From Hyphococcus formosus (lineage in GTDB: Bacteria > Pseudomonadota > Alphaproteobacteria > Caulobacterales > Parvularculaceae): a stretch of DNA of 64,000 nt. Numbering within the stretch: position 1 is the first letter of the stretch; every line of letters starts with the position of its first letter. The position numbers and the translations under genes were made by a program. This document shows, piece after piece, positions 35,148 through 44,913 of the stretch. Where the stretch lies: positions 1,116,001 through 1,180,000 of the forward strand of contig NZ_CP157210.1 in assembly GCF_046736345.1 (NCBI RefSeq). The letters are read 5' to 3'. A model generated the notes under the pieces. The model made no database searches. It was not told the origin of the DNA and worked only from the letters and a program-made list of their open reading frames with translations.

Positions 35148-38111
35148 TTAATACTTGAATGAGATCCCGGCTTTTGCTGACCAGCCATATTCTTCGAATT
35201 GAGCATTCAAACTGCCAATACCGGCCGGACGGATACTCGCCTGGAAAGGTTCATTGGTGATGTTCTTGAATTCGATAAACGTCCGAAGCTGATCCGTGAT
35301 CCGGTATTTTGCCGATACGTCGAACTGAAGATGGCTATCAACGATCCGGTCGAGTGCATTGCCGGCAGCGTCTTCGGTGACACTGATCTCATCAAGATAT
35401 TCGCCGCGATATGTCGCCGCAAAGCGAAGATCAAGCGGGCCTTTTTCATAGCCCAAAATACCGGTTGCAACATGCTTTGACTGACCGGGAATTGAGATTT
35501 CTCGGCCATCCGCCAAAGTCGCTTCGCCTTCGATATAGGTGTAGTTTGCACTGACGATGAAACCGTCAAGCAATCCCGGCAGGAAGTCGAGCGGTTGTTG
35601 TGCATTCAACTCGATACCGAAAATCGAAGCATCCGGAAGGTTCACATAGGTGACCACTTCATCGAAATCGACGCCGTTGATTGACAGATCGTCAAATTGT
35701 TGCGTGGCGATGAAGTCCTGAATGTCCTTATAGAAAACACCGGCCGAAAGGATTGATTTGTTGCCCGGATAGAATTCCAGCGATGCGTCAAGATTATGGG
35801 CGCGCTGACGTTTCAGCAGCGGATTGCCCGCTTCACCTTCGACATCGTCTTCGCCTTGCTCAACCAGTGTCCGTGGTGCCGCCGCTTCAAGGTTTGGCCG
35901 AACAATCGTTTTATAATAACCGAAACGCGCAACCACCTCGTCTGAGATGTCGTAACGGACATTCAAACTAGGCAACCAATCTGTGTAGGATTGTTCGGAC
36001 GTAACGGTCTGGGAATATACACGAACCAGTTCGAGAACAGTCTCATCATCACCGGCGTCATATTCAAATTCGAGATCTTCCGCGAGTAGATCACCAGTAA
36101 CGGCGGGCGCAGGAATAACGCTTTCAGGGTCAAGCGTTCCCGTAACATCACCAGCTTCCGAATATTCAAACTCCTGGGTCAGAACATTGTTACCCGTTGC
36201 AGAATATTTCGTGTGTTCCATACGCACGCCAGCGACGACATTTATGTTGCCGCCAAATGTCCGCTGCGCCATTGCATAGCCCGCATAAACATCTTCATTG
36301 GCGATGTAATTAGCGCCCGTTGATTCGATCGCCGTATCGATTTCATTCAATTCAAAATCATCGATATTTGCATGGAAGAATTCGTTCAGCGCTGTCGGGC
36401 TTACACTCGGATTGATCCGCTCAAGGCCATATTCGACCAAAGATGAGAAATCGGAGAGTAACAGATCGTCGCCGTCAAACCCGTCATAGACCTTTAGATC
36501 GAGATCATAAGATTTTTCCCGAAGGCGCGCCTTCCCACCGAATTTGACATAACCCGGTACGCCGAACAGATCGAGATCATAACGAATATTCATCGCGAGT
36601 GCGATTTCGTCATCTTTCGAAACGCCATTGGTTAGCTCAAGGCTATCGAATTCGTATTTGCTTCCGTCGAAATAATCCGCCTCAGCACTCGCATCAGGGA
36701 ATGAAAGCTGTGGCAACATCGGATTAGCGATATCAATACCAAACAGCCCCGTGTCGAATTTAGCACGGAACCCGCCATCAATACGGTTAGGTTCGCTTTC
36801 TTCCGCATAGGAATAAGCGCCCGACCAATCGACCGTAAGTGCGTCATTCGTATATTCGCCGCCACCGACGAATGAATAGATTAGCTGGTCTTCGAAACGG
36901 TCTTTTAAGTCACGGTCAACTTCGTATTCATCGCCAGATGCCGCATCAACGACAGCGACCGTTCCGCCGCTATTTACGTCATCGTAATCCGGATCGCCGA
37001 ATTTATTCTCAATACGGCTACGATATTCCTGATCAGAGAAATCTGAATACAGGCCATGCGCATAAAGCAGCAAATCGTCTGTCGCCTGGAAATCGAGGTT
37101 AAGCGCGAGTGACAAACGCTCGCGCGTAAGTTGGTAATCACGAAGCTCAACCTCTTCCGGGTAAGGAACGCTTTCATCGAGCACCCAATCGGGGCCGTCG
37201 ACCTCGATGTTTTCTGAACCGAATTTCCGTTTTTGGAACGCGGCCGAAGCAGCAACACCGAAGCGGCCATCCATAAAATTATTCGCGAAAACGCCTGAAT
37301 AACGCTGCCCCAACTCGTCTTGCAGGTTGGAATAAACACCAGCGCCTTTTAGCTTGAACAGAATATCTTTTTGCTCAAGGCCAGAGAGCGTCGAAATTTC
37401 GACATTACCGCCGATTGAATCCCCATCTACATCCGGTGTCAGAGATTTCGTAACCGTGATGCTCGAAAGAATATCACTATCAATCACGTCTAGCGGGACT
37501 TGGCGTTGATCTGCATCTGGCGACGGAAGGCGCACACCGTTCACAGTGGTCGTAACAAAATTCGGGTTCGCACCGCGTATCGACACATAGCGGCCCTCGC
37601 CCTGATCGTTTTGAACATTCACGCCAACCGCCCGGCGAACGGCCTCGGCGACGTTCTCATCGGGCAGCTGACCGATCGCATCAGAAGAAAGAACTGTGAT
37701 GACTTTATCCGATGATTTTTGCTTGCTCAGCGCTGAATTGAGCGCCCCGCGCTGACCGACAACGAGAATATTGTCCACAAGCGCGACATCATCACCCATC
37801 GTGATGTCTTGGCGTATTGTCGCATCCTCTGACGGAACATTCACTGAGACGCTTTCACTTTCAGCGCCAACATATGTTGTTACCAATGTATAATTGCCCG
37901 CCGGAACACCGCTGAAGCGATATTCACCGGCGCGGTCCGTCGCGACCGACTGTCCCGTTTCCTCAATGCGCACAACCGCACCGTCAAGAGAGACCGCATT
38001 GCTTTGGTCACTGACCCGGCCTTCGATCACACCCGCCATTGCCGGCAACGGCAAAGAAATGGCCACTGCTAACAAGGAAACTGCACTCGAGAAATTAAAT
38101 TGATGTTTCAT
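35148..38111 (-). CDS. TonB-dependent outer membrane receptor, likely for phytate or its products
   Basis: 987 residues: signal peptide (about 1-26, cut after AMA), a carboxypeptidase-regulatory-like domain (28-105), a plug domain (115-240, with DENVAEAVRRAVGVNVQND, RYVSIRGANPNFVTTTVNG) and a 22-strand barrel ending in the aromatic FKY. The plug sequence is the Xanthomonas/Caulobacter-type receptor family. Receptors beside beta-propeller phytases are known from aquatic proteobacteria. It leads the operon and has a three-unit Pho box 50 bases before the ATG. The ligand is inferred. Confidence 0.93.
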   Translation of the reverse strand: MKHQFNFSSAVSLLAVAISLPLPAMAGVIEGRVSDQSNAVSLDGAVVRIEETGQSVATDRAGEYRFSGVPAGNYTLVTTYVGAESESVSVNVPSEDATIRQDITMGDDVALVDNILVVGQRGALNSALSKQKSSDKVITVLSSDAIGQLPDENVAEAVRRAVGVNVQNDQGEGRYVSIRGANPNFVTTTVNGVRLPSPDADQRQVPLDVIDSDILSSITVTKSLTPDVDGDSIGGNVEISTLSGLEQKDILFKLKGAGVYSNLQDELGQRYSGVFANNFMDGRFGVAASAAFQKRKFGSENIEVDGPDWVLDESVPYPEEVELRDYQLTRERLSLALNLDFQATDDLLLYAHGLYSDFSDQEYRSRIENKFGDPDYDDVNSGGTVAVVDAASGDEYEVDRDLKDRFEDQLIYSFVGGGEYTNDALTVDWSGAYSYAEESEPNRIDGGFRAKFDTGLFGIDIANPMLPQLSFPDASAEADYFDGSKYEFDSLELTNGVSKDDEIALAMNIRYDLDLFGVPGYVKFGGKARLREKSYDLDLKVYDGFDGDDLLLSDFSSLVEYGLERINPSVSPTALNEFFHANIDDFELNEIDTAIESTGANYIANEDVYAGYAMAQRTFGGNINVVAGVRMEHTKYSATGNNVLTQEFEYSEAGDVTGTLDPESVIPAPAVTGDLLAEDLEFEYDAGDDETVLELVRVYSQTVTSEQSYTDWLPSLNVRYDISDEVVARFGYYKTIVRPNLEAAAPRTLVEQGEDDVEGEAGNPLLKRQRAHNLDASLEFYPGNKSILSAGVFYKDIQDFIATQQFDDLSINGVDFDEVVTYVNLPDASIFGIELNAQQPLDFLPGLLDGFIVSANYTYIEGEATLADGREISIPGQSKHVATGILGYEKGPLDLRFAATYRGEYLDEISVTEDAAGNALDRIVDSHLQFDVSAKYRITDQLRTFIEFKNITNEPFQASIRPAGIGSLNAQFEEYGWSAKAGISFKY

Positions 38112-38154
38112 ATCTACCCCACCCGCTTTAAATTACGGCTGCGGAGATGCGCCT

Positions 38155-38188
38155 ATTTTGTAACGCCGAAGTGACAATCAGGTGACGT
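38155..38188 (-). promoter_or_regulatory. Pho box and -10 element of the receptor-phytase operon
   Basis: On the minus strand the seven-base units ACGTCAC, TTGTCAC and GCGTTAC repeat every 11 bases (38188-38182, 38177-38171, 38166-38160), the PhoB spacing. Exactly ten bases after the middle unit comes CAAAAT (38160-38155), the same distance as between the Pho box and -10 in E. coli phoA. Transcription would start near 38148. A GGGG ribosome site precedes the ATG. Confidence 0.72.
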
Positions 38189-38315
38189 AATTGTTAAATG
38201 AGAACTGAGCGCGCACTTGCATTTTTGCGTTAAACTGAGCGGTCTAATTACCAAGACGCACCATTTGCGCATGGCCTATATATCTACTAACGTCCGGCAA
38301 AAATCGGAGAGAACA

Positions 38316-40259
38316 ATGACGCACGAGGAAATTTATAAAGTGACAACCGACGCTGCAAAAAACACCCTGACAACGACCGAACAAGCGGCGGCCGATCGTG
38401 CTCGCGCAGCGGAAAATCCAAAACAATTCTGGTCGGAGGTCGCGCAACGTTTAACGTGGTCAAAACCTTTCTCCAAGGTCAAGGGCGTCTCCTTTGATGC
38501 ATCGGATCTGCATATAAAATGGTTTGAAGATGGCGAACTCAATGCGTCCGTAAACTGTCTGGACCGGCATCTCGACAATCATGGTGATGAGACTGCCATC
38601 ATCTGGGAAGGTGATGATCCGTCTACCGATAAATACATAACCTATCGCCAAGCCTACGAAGAAACCTGCCGGATGGCCAATCTCCTCAAAGCGCGCGGCG
38701 TTAACAAGGGTGATCGCGTTGCTATTTATATGCCGATGATCCCCGAGGCCGCTTATGCCATGCTCGCCTGCGCACGGATCGGCGCGGTTCACACCGTAGT
38801 TTTTGGCGGCTTTTCGCCCGATGCCCTTGCCAGCCGAATAAACGATTGTTACGCAGTTGCTGTCATAACTGCCGATGAAGGCGTTCGCGGCGGAAGAACA
38901 ATTCCGCTAAAAGCCAATGTCGATAAAGCGCTGGAACAATCCAGCAGTGTCCGCCTTGTCCTAACAGTGGAACGCACAGGCGCGAAAGTCGATATGAAAG
39001 GCGGACGCGACCTGTTCTGGTATAGCGAGGCGCGCAATGACGTCTCCCCCGACTGCCCGCCAGAACCGATGAATGCAGAGGACCCGCTTTTCATTCTCTA
39101 TACATCTGGCTCGACCGGCACACCGAAAGGCGTACTTCATACAACCGGCGGCTATATGACCTTTTCGGCTTATACCCATGAGGTCGTTTTTGATTATCGC
39201 CCCGGTGATGTTTACTGGTGTACTGCCGATGTCGGCTGGATTACGGGACACACCTATATCGTATACGGACCACTCGCAAACCGCGCGACGACGCTGATGT
39301 TCGAGGGGGTTCCGACTTATCCCGACGCATCCCGGTTCTGGAATGTCGTCGACAAACATAAAGTCAATATCTTCTATACCGCGCCAACGGCGCTTCGGGC
39401 GTTGATGCGCGAAGGCGATGAACTGGTCGAGAAGACTGACCGGTCTTCGCTTCGGTTACTTGGTTCCGTTGGTGAACCGATCAATCCGGAAGCCTGGGTA
39501 TGGTATCACCGCGTGGTCGGAAATGGAAAATTGCCTATTGTCGATACGTGGTGGCAAACCGAGACCGGCGGTATTTTGATTTCGCCGCTACCCGGCGCAA
39601 CTGATCTCAAACCCGGTTCGGCGACGTTACCATTGCCCGGTATACGGCCCGCGATTGTCGATGCCGAAGGCAACTTCCTTGAAGGCGCGTGCACGGGCAA
39701 TCTCGTCCTGACCGATTCCTGGCCCGGCCAAATGCGAACGGTCTATGGTGATCACCAGCGGTTCATTGATACATACTTCAAAACCTATCCGGGCATGTAT
39801 TTCACCGGCGACGGCGTAAGACGTGACGAGGACGGCTATTATTGGATCACGGGCCGTGTTGATGATGTAATCAATGTCTCCGGACACCGGATGGGCACCG
39901 CCGAAGTAGAGAGCGCCTTGGTTGCCCACCCATCCGTCGCCGAAGCTGCGGTTGTGGGCTATCCGCACGATGTCAAAGGTCAAGGCATTTACGCCTATGT
40001 CACTTTGATGGAAGGGGTCGAAGCGTCCGATGAGCTTGAAAAAGACCTCGTTGACATGGTCCGTTCAGAAATCGGGCCGATCGCCAAACCCGACCTGTTA
40101 CATTTTACACCCGCCCTGCCAAAGACCCGATCTGGCAAGATCATGCGGCGTATTCTTCGGAAAATTGCCGAAAATAAATTCAGCAATCTTGGCGACACAT
40201 CGACCCTCGCAGAGCCCGGCGTTGTCGATGCGTTAATCGAAGGACGAAAAAACCGTTAA
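38316..40259 (+). CDS. acs: Acetate--CoA ligase (acetyl-CoA synthetase)
   Basis: 647 residues from the ATG at 38316, with GGAGAG five bases upstream and a normal family N-terminus (EEIYKVTTDAAKN). Adenylate-forming motifs: LYTSGSTGTPKGVLHTTGGY, DTWWQTETGG, TGDGVRRDEDGYYWITGRVDD, and TRSGKIMRRILRK with the lysine that is acetylated for control. It activates acetate through acetyl-AMP. It is divergent from the receptor gene, leaving a 204-base shared upstream region. Confidence 0.96.
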   Translation: MTHEEIYKVTTDAAKNTLTTTEQAAADRARAAENPKQFWSEVAQRLTWSKPFSKVKGVSFDASDLHIKWFEDGELNASVNCLDRHLDNHGDETAIIWEGDDPSTDKYITYRQAYEETCRMANLLKARGVNKGDRVAIYMPMIPEAAYAMLACARIGAVHTVVFGGFSPDALASRINDCYAVAVITADEGVRGGRTIPLKANVDKALEQSSSVRLVLTVERTGAKVDMKGGRDLFWYSEARNDVSPDCPPEPMNAEDPLFILYTSGSTGTPKGVLHTTGGYMTFSAYTHEVVFDYRPGDVYWCTADVGWITGHTYIVYGPLANRATTLMFEGVPTYPDASRFWNVVDKHKVNIFYTAPTALRALMREGDELVEKTDRSSLRLLGSVGEPINPEAWVWYHRVVGNGKLPIVDTWWQTETGGILISPLPGATDLKPGSATLPLPGIRPAIVDAEGNFLEGACTGNLVLTDSWPGQMRTVYGDHQRFIDTYFKTYPGMYFTGDGVRRDEDGYYWITGRVDDVINVSGHRMGTAEVESALVAHPSVAEAAVVGYPHDVKGQGIYAYVTLMEGVEASDELEKDLVDMVRSEIGPIAKPDLLHFTPALPKTRSGKIMRRILRKIAENKFSNLGDTSTLAEPGVVDALIEGRKNR

Positions 40260-40284
40260 TTCTGGCCGGATTGTAACCTTCCAA

Positions 40285-40315
40285 GGGGTGTTTCTTAACA
40301 ATGCAGAAACGCCCC
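40285..40315 (+). terminator. Hairpin after acs
   Basis: GGGGTGTTTC and GAAACGCCCC pair (one T-G) around 11 bases, 25 bases after the acs stop. Only a short T-rich stretch (GCGTTTAG) follows, so termination is plausible but weak. Confidence 0.5.
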
Positions 40316-40359
40316 GCGTTTAGTCTAAAAAGCGGGCAAATCCGAGAGAAACCGCCGCT

Positions 40360-41865
40360 TTGAACGACACGCTCAAACATAAAGGCCGCCATCAATGGGT
40401 CGCGCCGGTCGCAACCTTTGGCGTCTTTGTGGCCGTGTGCGTGATTGCGCTTCATCCGACCGCCTATGACATGGTGCGTCAGTGGATTTTCTCTTCCACC
40501 TATCACCACGGGGTCATCGTCGCGCCTTTGGCGATCTGGATGATCATGCAGCGCCCTCTGCCGACGCCGAACACACATCTGCCATCACTGGCAATCATTA
40601 TTGTTGCGTCGCTCGGATGGCTTGTTGGTCGCGCCGCCGGGATTTCCCTCGTCGAGCAGCTTGCTTTAATCGGTATGCTGATCGGGGGTGTCGCCGTTAT
40701 ATTTGGAACAACCGCCTTTCGGCAATGGGCGTTCCCGCTCGCCTTTCTGTTTTTCATGGTGCCTTTCGGCGAGACCATCATACCGCCATTGCAAGACCTG
40801 ACCGCGAATGTCGTTGTTTCATTGCTCAGTTTATTTGGGTTCGACGTCTCGATTGATGGCGTACTCATCCGAACGTCATCGGGCCTGTTTGAAATTGCTG
40901 AAGCCTGTTCAGGGTTGAATTTCCTCCTGGCGGCTTTGATGATTTCTAGCCTTTACGCATATCTTTCATTGCGTGATTTCCGAATGCGTCTCGCGTTTGT
41001 TGTCATCGCCGCCATTATTTCGCTAATCGCCAACTTCATCCGCGTATTCCTGCTGATCTGGATTGCGACGATTACCGACATGAGAATTGCCGTGGGCCCG
41101 GATCACTTGATTATGGGATTGATTTTTTACGGGCTGGTATTTCTGGCGCTTTTCTATGTCGGCGAACGCATGCGCTTGCGGGCACCGCAAATCGTCGCCG
41201 ATGCGCCGCTTGTGATGCATGATCAATGGAAAGCATCCGTCGCAATCACGACGCTCCTGCCCATTATTGCAATCAGTCTCTATGCCACGTTTTTGCATAA
41301 CCAAACCACGCGCGATGAAATCGCCTTTAGCGCCGTGCCGCTAGAGGCTGATGGCTGGTATCAGCGAAGCGCCCCGGAAAACTGGTCGCCGGTATTTGCC
41401 AATCCCGACTTCGAAATCGGTCGCACTTACGAGAAAGCCAATGATGCAGTTTACGTCAATCTGGCCGTCTTTTCTCATGACCGGCCTGGCGCGGAAATCG
41501 TCACGAGCGGCCATCGTAGTTGGGACGACACGGAGTGGCATCGGGTGAATTCTGAAAATGAAGTGATTTATCTTTTCGGCCAATCATCCCATACAGATAT
41601 AGATATCGTGGCCGGCACACAGGGCCGCCGCTTAGCCGTGGCGAAAGCCTATTGGCGTGGATCAAATGTCTATACGGACCGGAAAGCCTTTAAAATCGAA
41701 CAGACCAGAGACAAATTACAGGGCAAAAACCCACCTGGCGGCGTCATTATGATTGCTGCGACATTTATCGATGATCCGCAAGAAGCGATCAGAAAAATCC
41801 GCGCATTTACCGGCGATCTTGAAAGCTTGCGCGACTGGCAAACCCGCAATGGGTTAGAATATTAG
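40360..41865 (+). CDS. xrtA: Exosortase A fused to EpsI domain
   Basis: 501 residues. Residues about 15-280 are the multi-pass exosortase with catalytic Cys183 in EACSGLNFL, Arg228 in NFIRVFLLI and His249 in GPDHLIMG. Residues about 300-500 are an EpsI (DUF3485) domain. Exosortases cut PEP-CTERM tails and attach exported proteins to the envelope or matrix. The start is TTG (40360), since no ATG fits before the first helix; GAGAG lies 11 bases upstream. It heads a pair with the amidotransferase gene after three bases. Confidence 0.92.
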   Translation: MNDTLKHKGRHQWVAPVATFGVFVAVCVIALHPTAYDMVRQWIFSSTYHHGVIVAPLAIWMIMQRPLPTPNTHLPSLAIIIVASLGWLVGRAAGISLVEQLALIGMLIGGVAVIFGTTAFRQWAFPLAFLFFMVPFGETIIPPLQDLTANVVVSLLSLFGFDVSIDGVLIRTSSGLFEIAEACSGLNFLLAALMISSLYAYLSLRDFRMRLAFVVIAAIISLIANFIRVFLLIWIATITDMRIAVGPDHLIMGLIFYGLVFLALFYVGERMRLRAPQIVADAPLVMHDQWKASVAITTLLPIIAISLYATFLHNQTTRDEIAFSAVPLEADGWYQRSAPENWSPVFANPDFEIGRTYEKANDAVYVNLAVFSHDRPGAEIVTSGHRSWDDTEWHRVNSENEVIYLFGQSSHTDIDIVAGTQGRRLAVAKAYWRGSNVYTDRKAFKIEQTRDKLQGKNPPGGVIMIAATFIDDPQEAIRKIRAFTGDLESLRDWQTRNGLEY

Positions 41866-41868
41866 ATC

Positions 41869-43749
41869 ATGTGCGGCATAGCAGGCATTTTTGATTTACG
41901 CGGCGAACGCGACGTAAACCGCGATGCGTTAAAGGCGATGAATGACTGCCTTATCCATCGCGGCCCGGACGGCGAAGGGTATTATTATGCGCCGGGAATT
42001 GGCTTGGCCCATCGTCGCCTCGCAATCATCGACCGTATTGGCGGTGCGCAGCCGTTTCATGCGCAAAAAGATGGATCAGTTTTAAGCTTTAATGGCGAAA
42101 TTTATAATTATCAGGATCTAGCGAGAAAAATCACCGATATAGATTTTCGCACTCGTTCGGATACGGAGGTTCTGGCGGAAGGATTGGCGGCGCAGGGAAC
42201 GGCGTTTCTTCACGAACTCCGCGGCATGTTTGCGATCTCCTTTTGGAACCCGATCAATAAATCATTGCTGCTGGCGCGCGACCGGATTGGCGAACGCCCG
42301 CTTTATTATGCAGTGACCAATGATGGATTTTTGGTTTTCGCTTCCGAGATCGGTGCAATTGTCGCCTCGGGCCTTGTCGAGACGGGTCATGATCCGCGCG
42401 CTATCGCAGATTATTTTTTCTATGGCTATGTCCCAGACCCGAAAACCATTTATCGCGGGATCTATAAGTTACCACCCGGCCATATACTTTCATTGAAAAA
42501 GGGAAGTAAGCCAAATCCAGAACGTTATTGGCGGCCGGTATTTACCAATGGCGCGGCCCTGACGATGGACGACGCCGCAGAACAATTGCGCGACAAAGTT
42601 GACGAAGCGGTCCGGTATCAATTGGTTTCTGACGTCCCATTGGGCGCGTTTCTTTCCGGCGGCGTAGACTCTGCGAGCATCGTCTCCGCAATGGCGCAAA
42701 CCGATACTGCGATAAAAGCCTGCACCATCGGATTTGACAGCGATAGTCATGACGAACGCGCTGCCGCCCGCGAGATCGCGACGAAATATAACGCCACTCA
42801 TTTTGAAGGCATGGCCAAATGCGAAGCGACGGCCTTGATCGACGTCATCGCCAAGACCTATGGCGAGCCCTTTGCTGATGCGTCGGCGCTGCCATCTTAT
42901 TTGGTATCACAGATCGCAAGGCAGCATGTCACCGTTGCGCTGTCCGGCGATGGCGGCGATGAAATTTTTGCAGGATACAGACGATATCCGTTTCACCTTG
43001 CAGAGGAAAAGTTACGCCGTTTCGCTCCCCTTTCCTTGCGTAAAATGATCTTTGGGACCGCAGGAGCCCTATATCCCAAACTCGACTGGGCACCGCGCCC
43101 CTTGCGGTTTAAAACCACCTTTCAATCGCTTGGAATGTCCTCATCTGCTGGATACGCGGCTGCGGTCGCAATAAACTTACCCGATCGCATTGGCCGAATG
43201 TTGAACCCTGACTTTTATCGGTCATTGGCCGGATACGAGCCGCAATCGGTTATCAGTGACGCGATGGATAAAGCGGGAACGAATGACCCGCTGGCGCGCG
43301 CGCAATATGCCGACATGATGACGTGGCTTCCCGGCCGAATGCTCACCAAAGTTGACCGCGCGTCTATGGCGCATTCGCTTGAGGTACGCCCGCCCCTACT
43401 CGATCATAAAATAATAGAATGGGCCGGTTCACTCCCTGCGAATTATAAGCTCGATGGCCATTACGGAAAACGTATATTGAAGTCCGCATTTACGCCACGT
43501 TTGGGGCGAGAGTTCATCGCCCGAAAAAAACAGGGCTTTGCGCCGCCGATCACCGAATGGCTTCGACGCGACAATGATAATCCCGCGCTCAGATTGAATG
43601 CCTCAAGATACTGGCGCGATAGTGGTATTTTCAACGAAAAGCAGATTGACCGAATGATCGACGACCACCGACGCAGCAGTGTCGATTGCGCGCAGGAATT
43701 ATGGTCAGTCGTAATGTTTGATGCCTTCTTGCGGACATCGCGTATCTAG
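41869..43749 (+). CDS. Asparagine-synthase-like amidotransferase of the exosortase A system
   Basis: 626 residues. The N-terminal class II glutaminase begins MCGIAGIF, so Cys2 is the nucleophile, and has LIHRGPDGEGYY and FNGEIYNY. The C-terminal synthetase domain has the PP-loop FLSGGVDSASI (about residue 265). This type is encoded beside exosortase A with exopolysaccharide genes and is thought to amidate a sugar or peptide, not to make free asparagine. The stop tetranucleotide CTAG is shared with the glycosyltransferase gene that converges on it. Confidence 0.9.
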   Translation: MCGIAGIFDLRGERDVNRDALKAMNDCLIHRGPDGEGYYYAPGIGLAHRRLAIIDRIGGAQPFHAQKDGSVLSFNGEIYNYQDLARKITDIDFRTRSDTEVLAEGLAAQGTAFLHELRGMFAISFWNPINKSLLLARDRIGERPLYYAVTNDGFLVFASEIGAIVASGLVETGHDPRAIADYFFYGYVPDPKTIYRGIYKLPPGHILSLKKGSKPNPERYWRPVFTNGAALTMDDAAEQLRDKVDEAVRYQLVSDVPLGAFLSGGVDSASIVSAMAQTDTAIKACTIGFDSDSHDERAAAREIATKYNATHFEGMAKCEATALIDVIAKTYGEPFADASALPSYLVSQIARQHVTVALSGDGGDEIFAGYRRYPFHLAEEKLRRFAPLSLRKMIFGTAGALYPKLDWAPRPLRFKTTFQSLGMSSSAGYAAAVAINLPDRIGRMLNPDFYRSLAGYEPQSVISDAMDKAGTNDPLARAQYADMMTWLPGRMLTKVDRASMAHSLEVRPPLLDHKIIEWAGSLPANYKLDGHYGKRILKSAFTPRLGREFIARKKQGFAPPITEWLRRDNDNPALRLNASRYWRDSGIFNEKQIDRMIDDHRRSSVDCAQELWSVVMFDAFLRTSRI

Positions 43750-44867
43750 TTATTCAATAATTTTGAAAATATTTCTTTATACTGATTGACCATCCGTTCT
43801 TGCGAAAATAATCGCGCCGCTTTCTTGCGGTTCGCCTCACCAATTTTCTGGCGGAGCGCTGGCGAGCCACATAGTGTTGCCAGCGCTTCACAATAGGCGT
43901 CATCATCTCCCAAAGGCGTGATGTAGGGCTGATTTTCGTTCGATACCATTTCGAGAATATCCCCGACATTTGTCGATACCACCGGCAGAGCAGCGGCCAT
44001 CGCTTCCATCAAGCTTATCGGGGCTTGTTCCGTATCGGACGACAGCGCAAAAATATCGAATTTGGCAAATTCTTTTTCGGGCACTGGTGTCTGTCCGGGG
44101 AAAGTGATTTTGTTGTCGCCGCCGGCCGCCTCACAAAGCGCATTATGTTCGGGGCCTACACCGACAATCACCAAACGCTTTTCGCCGCTAGTTTCAATCT
44201 TTTTGAATGCTGCGATCAGTCGCCGATAATTTTTCTCAGGGCGCAGCGACCCGACCGAACCGATCGTGACGAAATCACCCGGCGCGCGGGTCGATGTAAA
44301 CCGATCAATTTCAATGCCGTTTTCAACCCGCGTTACTTTTTTGATCTTCCATTTTTCACGCGCAGCTTTTTCCAATCCATGCGACGGGACAATCACCCAG
44401 CTATTGCGCAAGAAAAAACGCCGCCCCAAAATCCGTTTTTGGGATTGATTTTCGATGGTTTCGCCCGGCCCAAAACCATCTTCGAAATGAAGGCATGGAA
44501 TCTTGGGCCCCATTCTGTTGGCGATTACAGCCTCTATCGAGCCCCAATTATAAGTACACAGAATATCTGGATTTGCCGTCCTTATCGCATTCATAAGCCC
44601 GCGAATATTAGAAAAGCTAATCGCAGAATTCTTTTTCATCGCGAAATGCGCGAAATTGACCTGAGCCTGATCTGATATCATCGCTTTCGCTGAAATATCA
44701 CCATCGAGGGTTACGATATGATGGTTATACCCCTCGCCAAGACCGTCAATCAGAGTTGCAAGACGCGCTTGCTGCCCGCCAAAAGCGAAACTCGGAAACA
44801 CATGCAGCAACTTTAGATTGCCGCGATCATCACCTTGTTTATGCGTATGGGGAGCGCTTTCGGTCAT
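43746..44867 (-). CDS. GT4-family glycosyltransferase
   Basis: 373 residues with the GT-B fold: LKLLHVFPSFAFGGQQARL at the N-terminus, SVGSLRPEKNYRRLIAAF (about 215), and the nucleotide-sugar part ALSSDTEQAPISLMEAMAAALPVVSTNVG. It is close to the sugar transferases of PEP-CTERM/exosortase loci, which fits its neighbours. It is read opposite to them and so is probably under separate control. The sugar and acceptor are unknown. Confidence 0.9.
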   Translation of the reverse strand: MTESAPHTHKQGDDRGNLKLLHVFPSFAFGGQQARLATLIDGLGEGYNHHIVTLDGDISAKAMISDQAQVNFAHFAMKKNSAISFSNIRGLMNAIRTANPDILCTYNWGSIEAVIANRMGPKIPCLHFEDGFGPGETIENQSQKRILGRRFFLRNSWVIVPSHGLEKAAREKWKIKKVTRVENGIEIDRFTSTRAPGDFVTIGSVGSLRPEKNYRRLIAAFKKIETSGEKRLVIVGVGPEHNALCEAAGGDNKITFPGQTPVPEKEFAKFDIFALSSDTEQAPISLMEAMAAALPVVSTNVGDILEMVSNENQPYITPLGDDDAYCEALATLCGSPALRQKIGEANRKKAARLFSQERMVNQYKEIFSKLLNN

Positions 44868-44913
44868 CCTTAAGGTCTGCCAGAAATCGGCATGGTGCGC
44901 AAAGGCCGATTGG

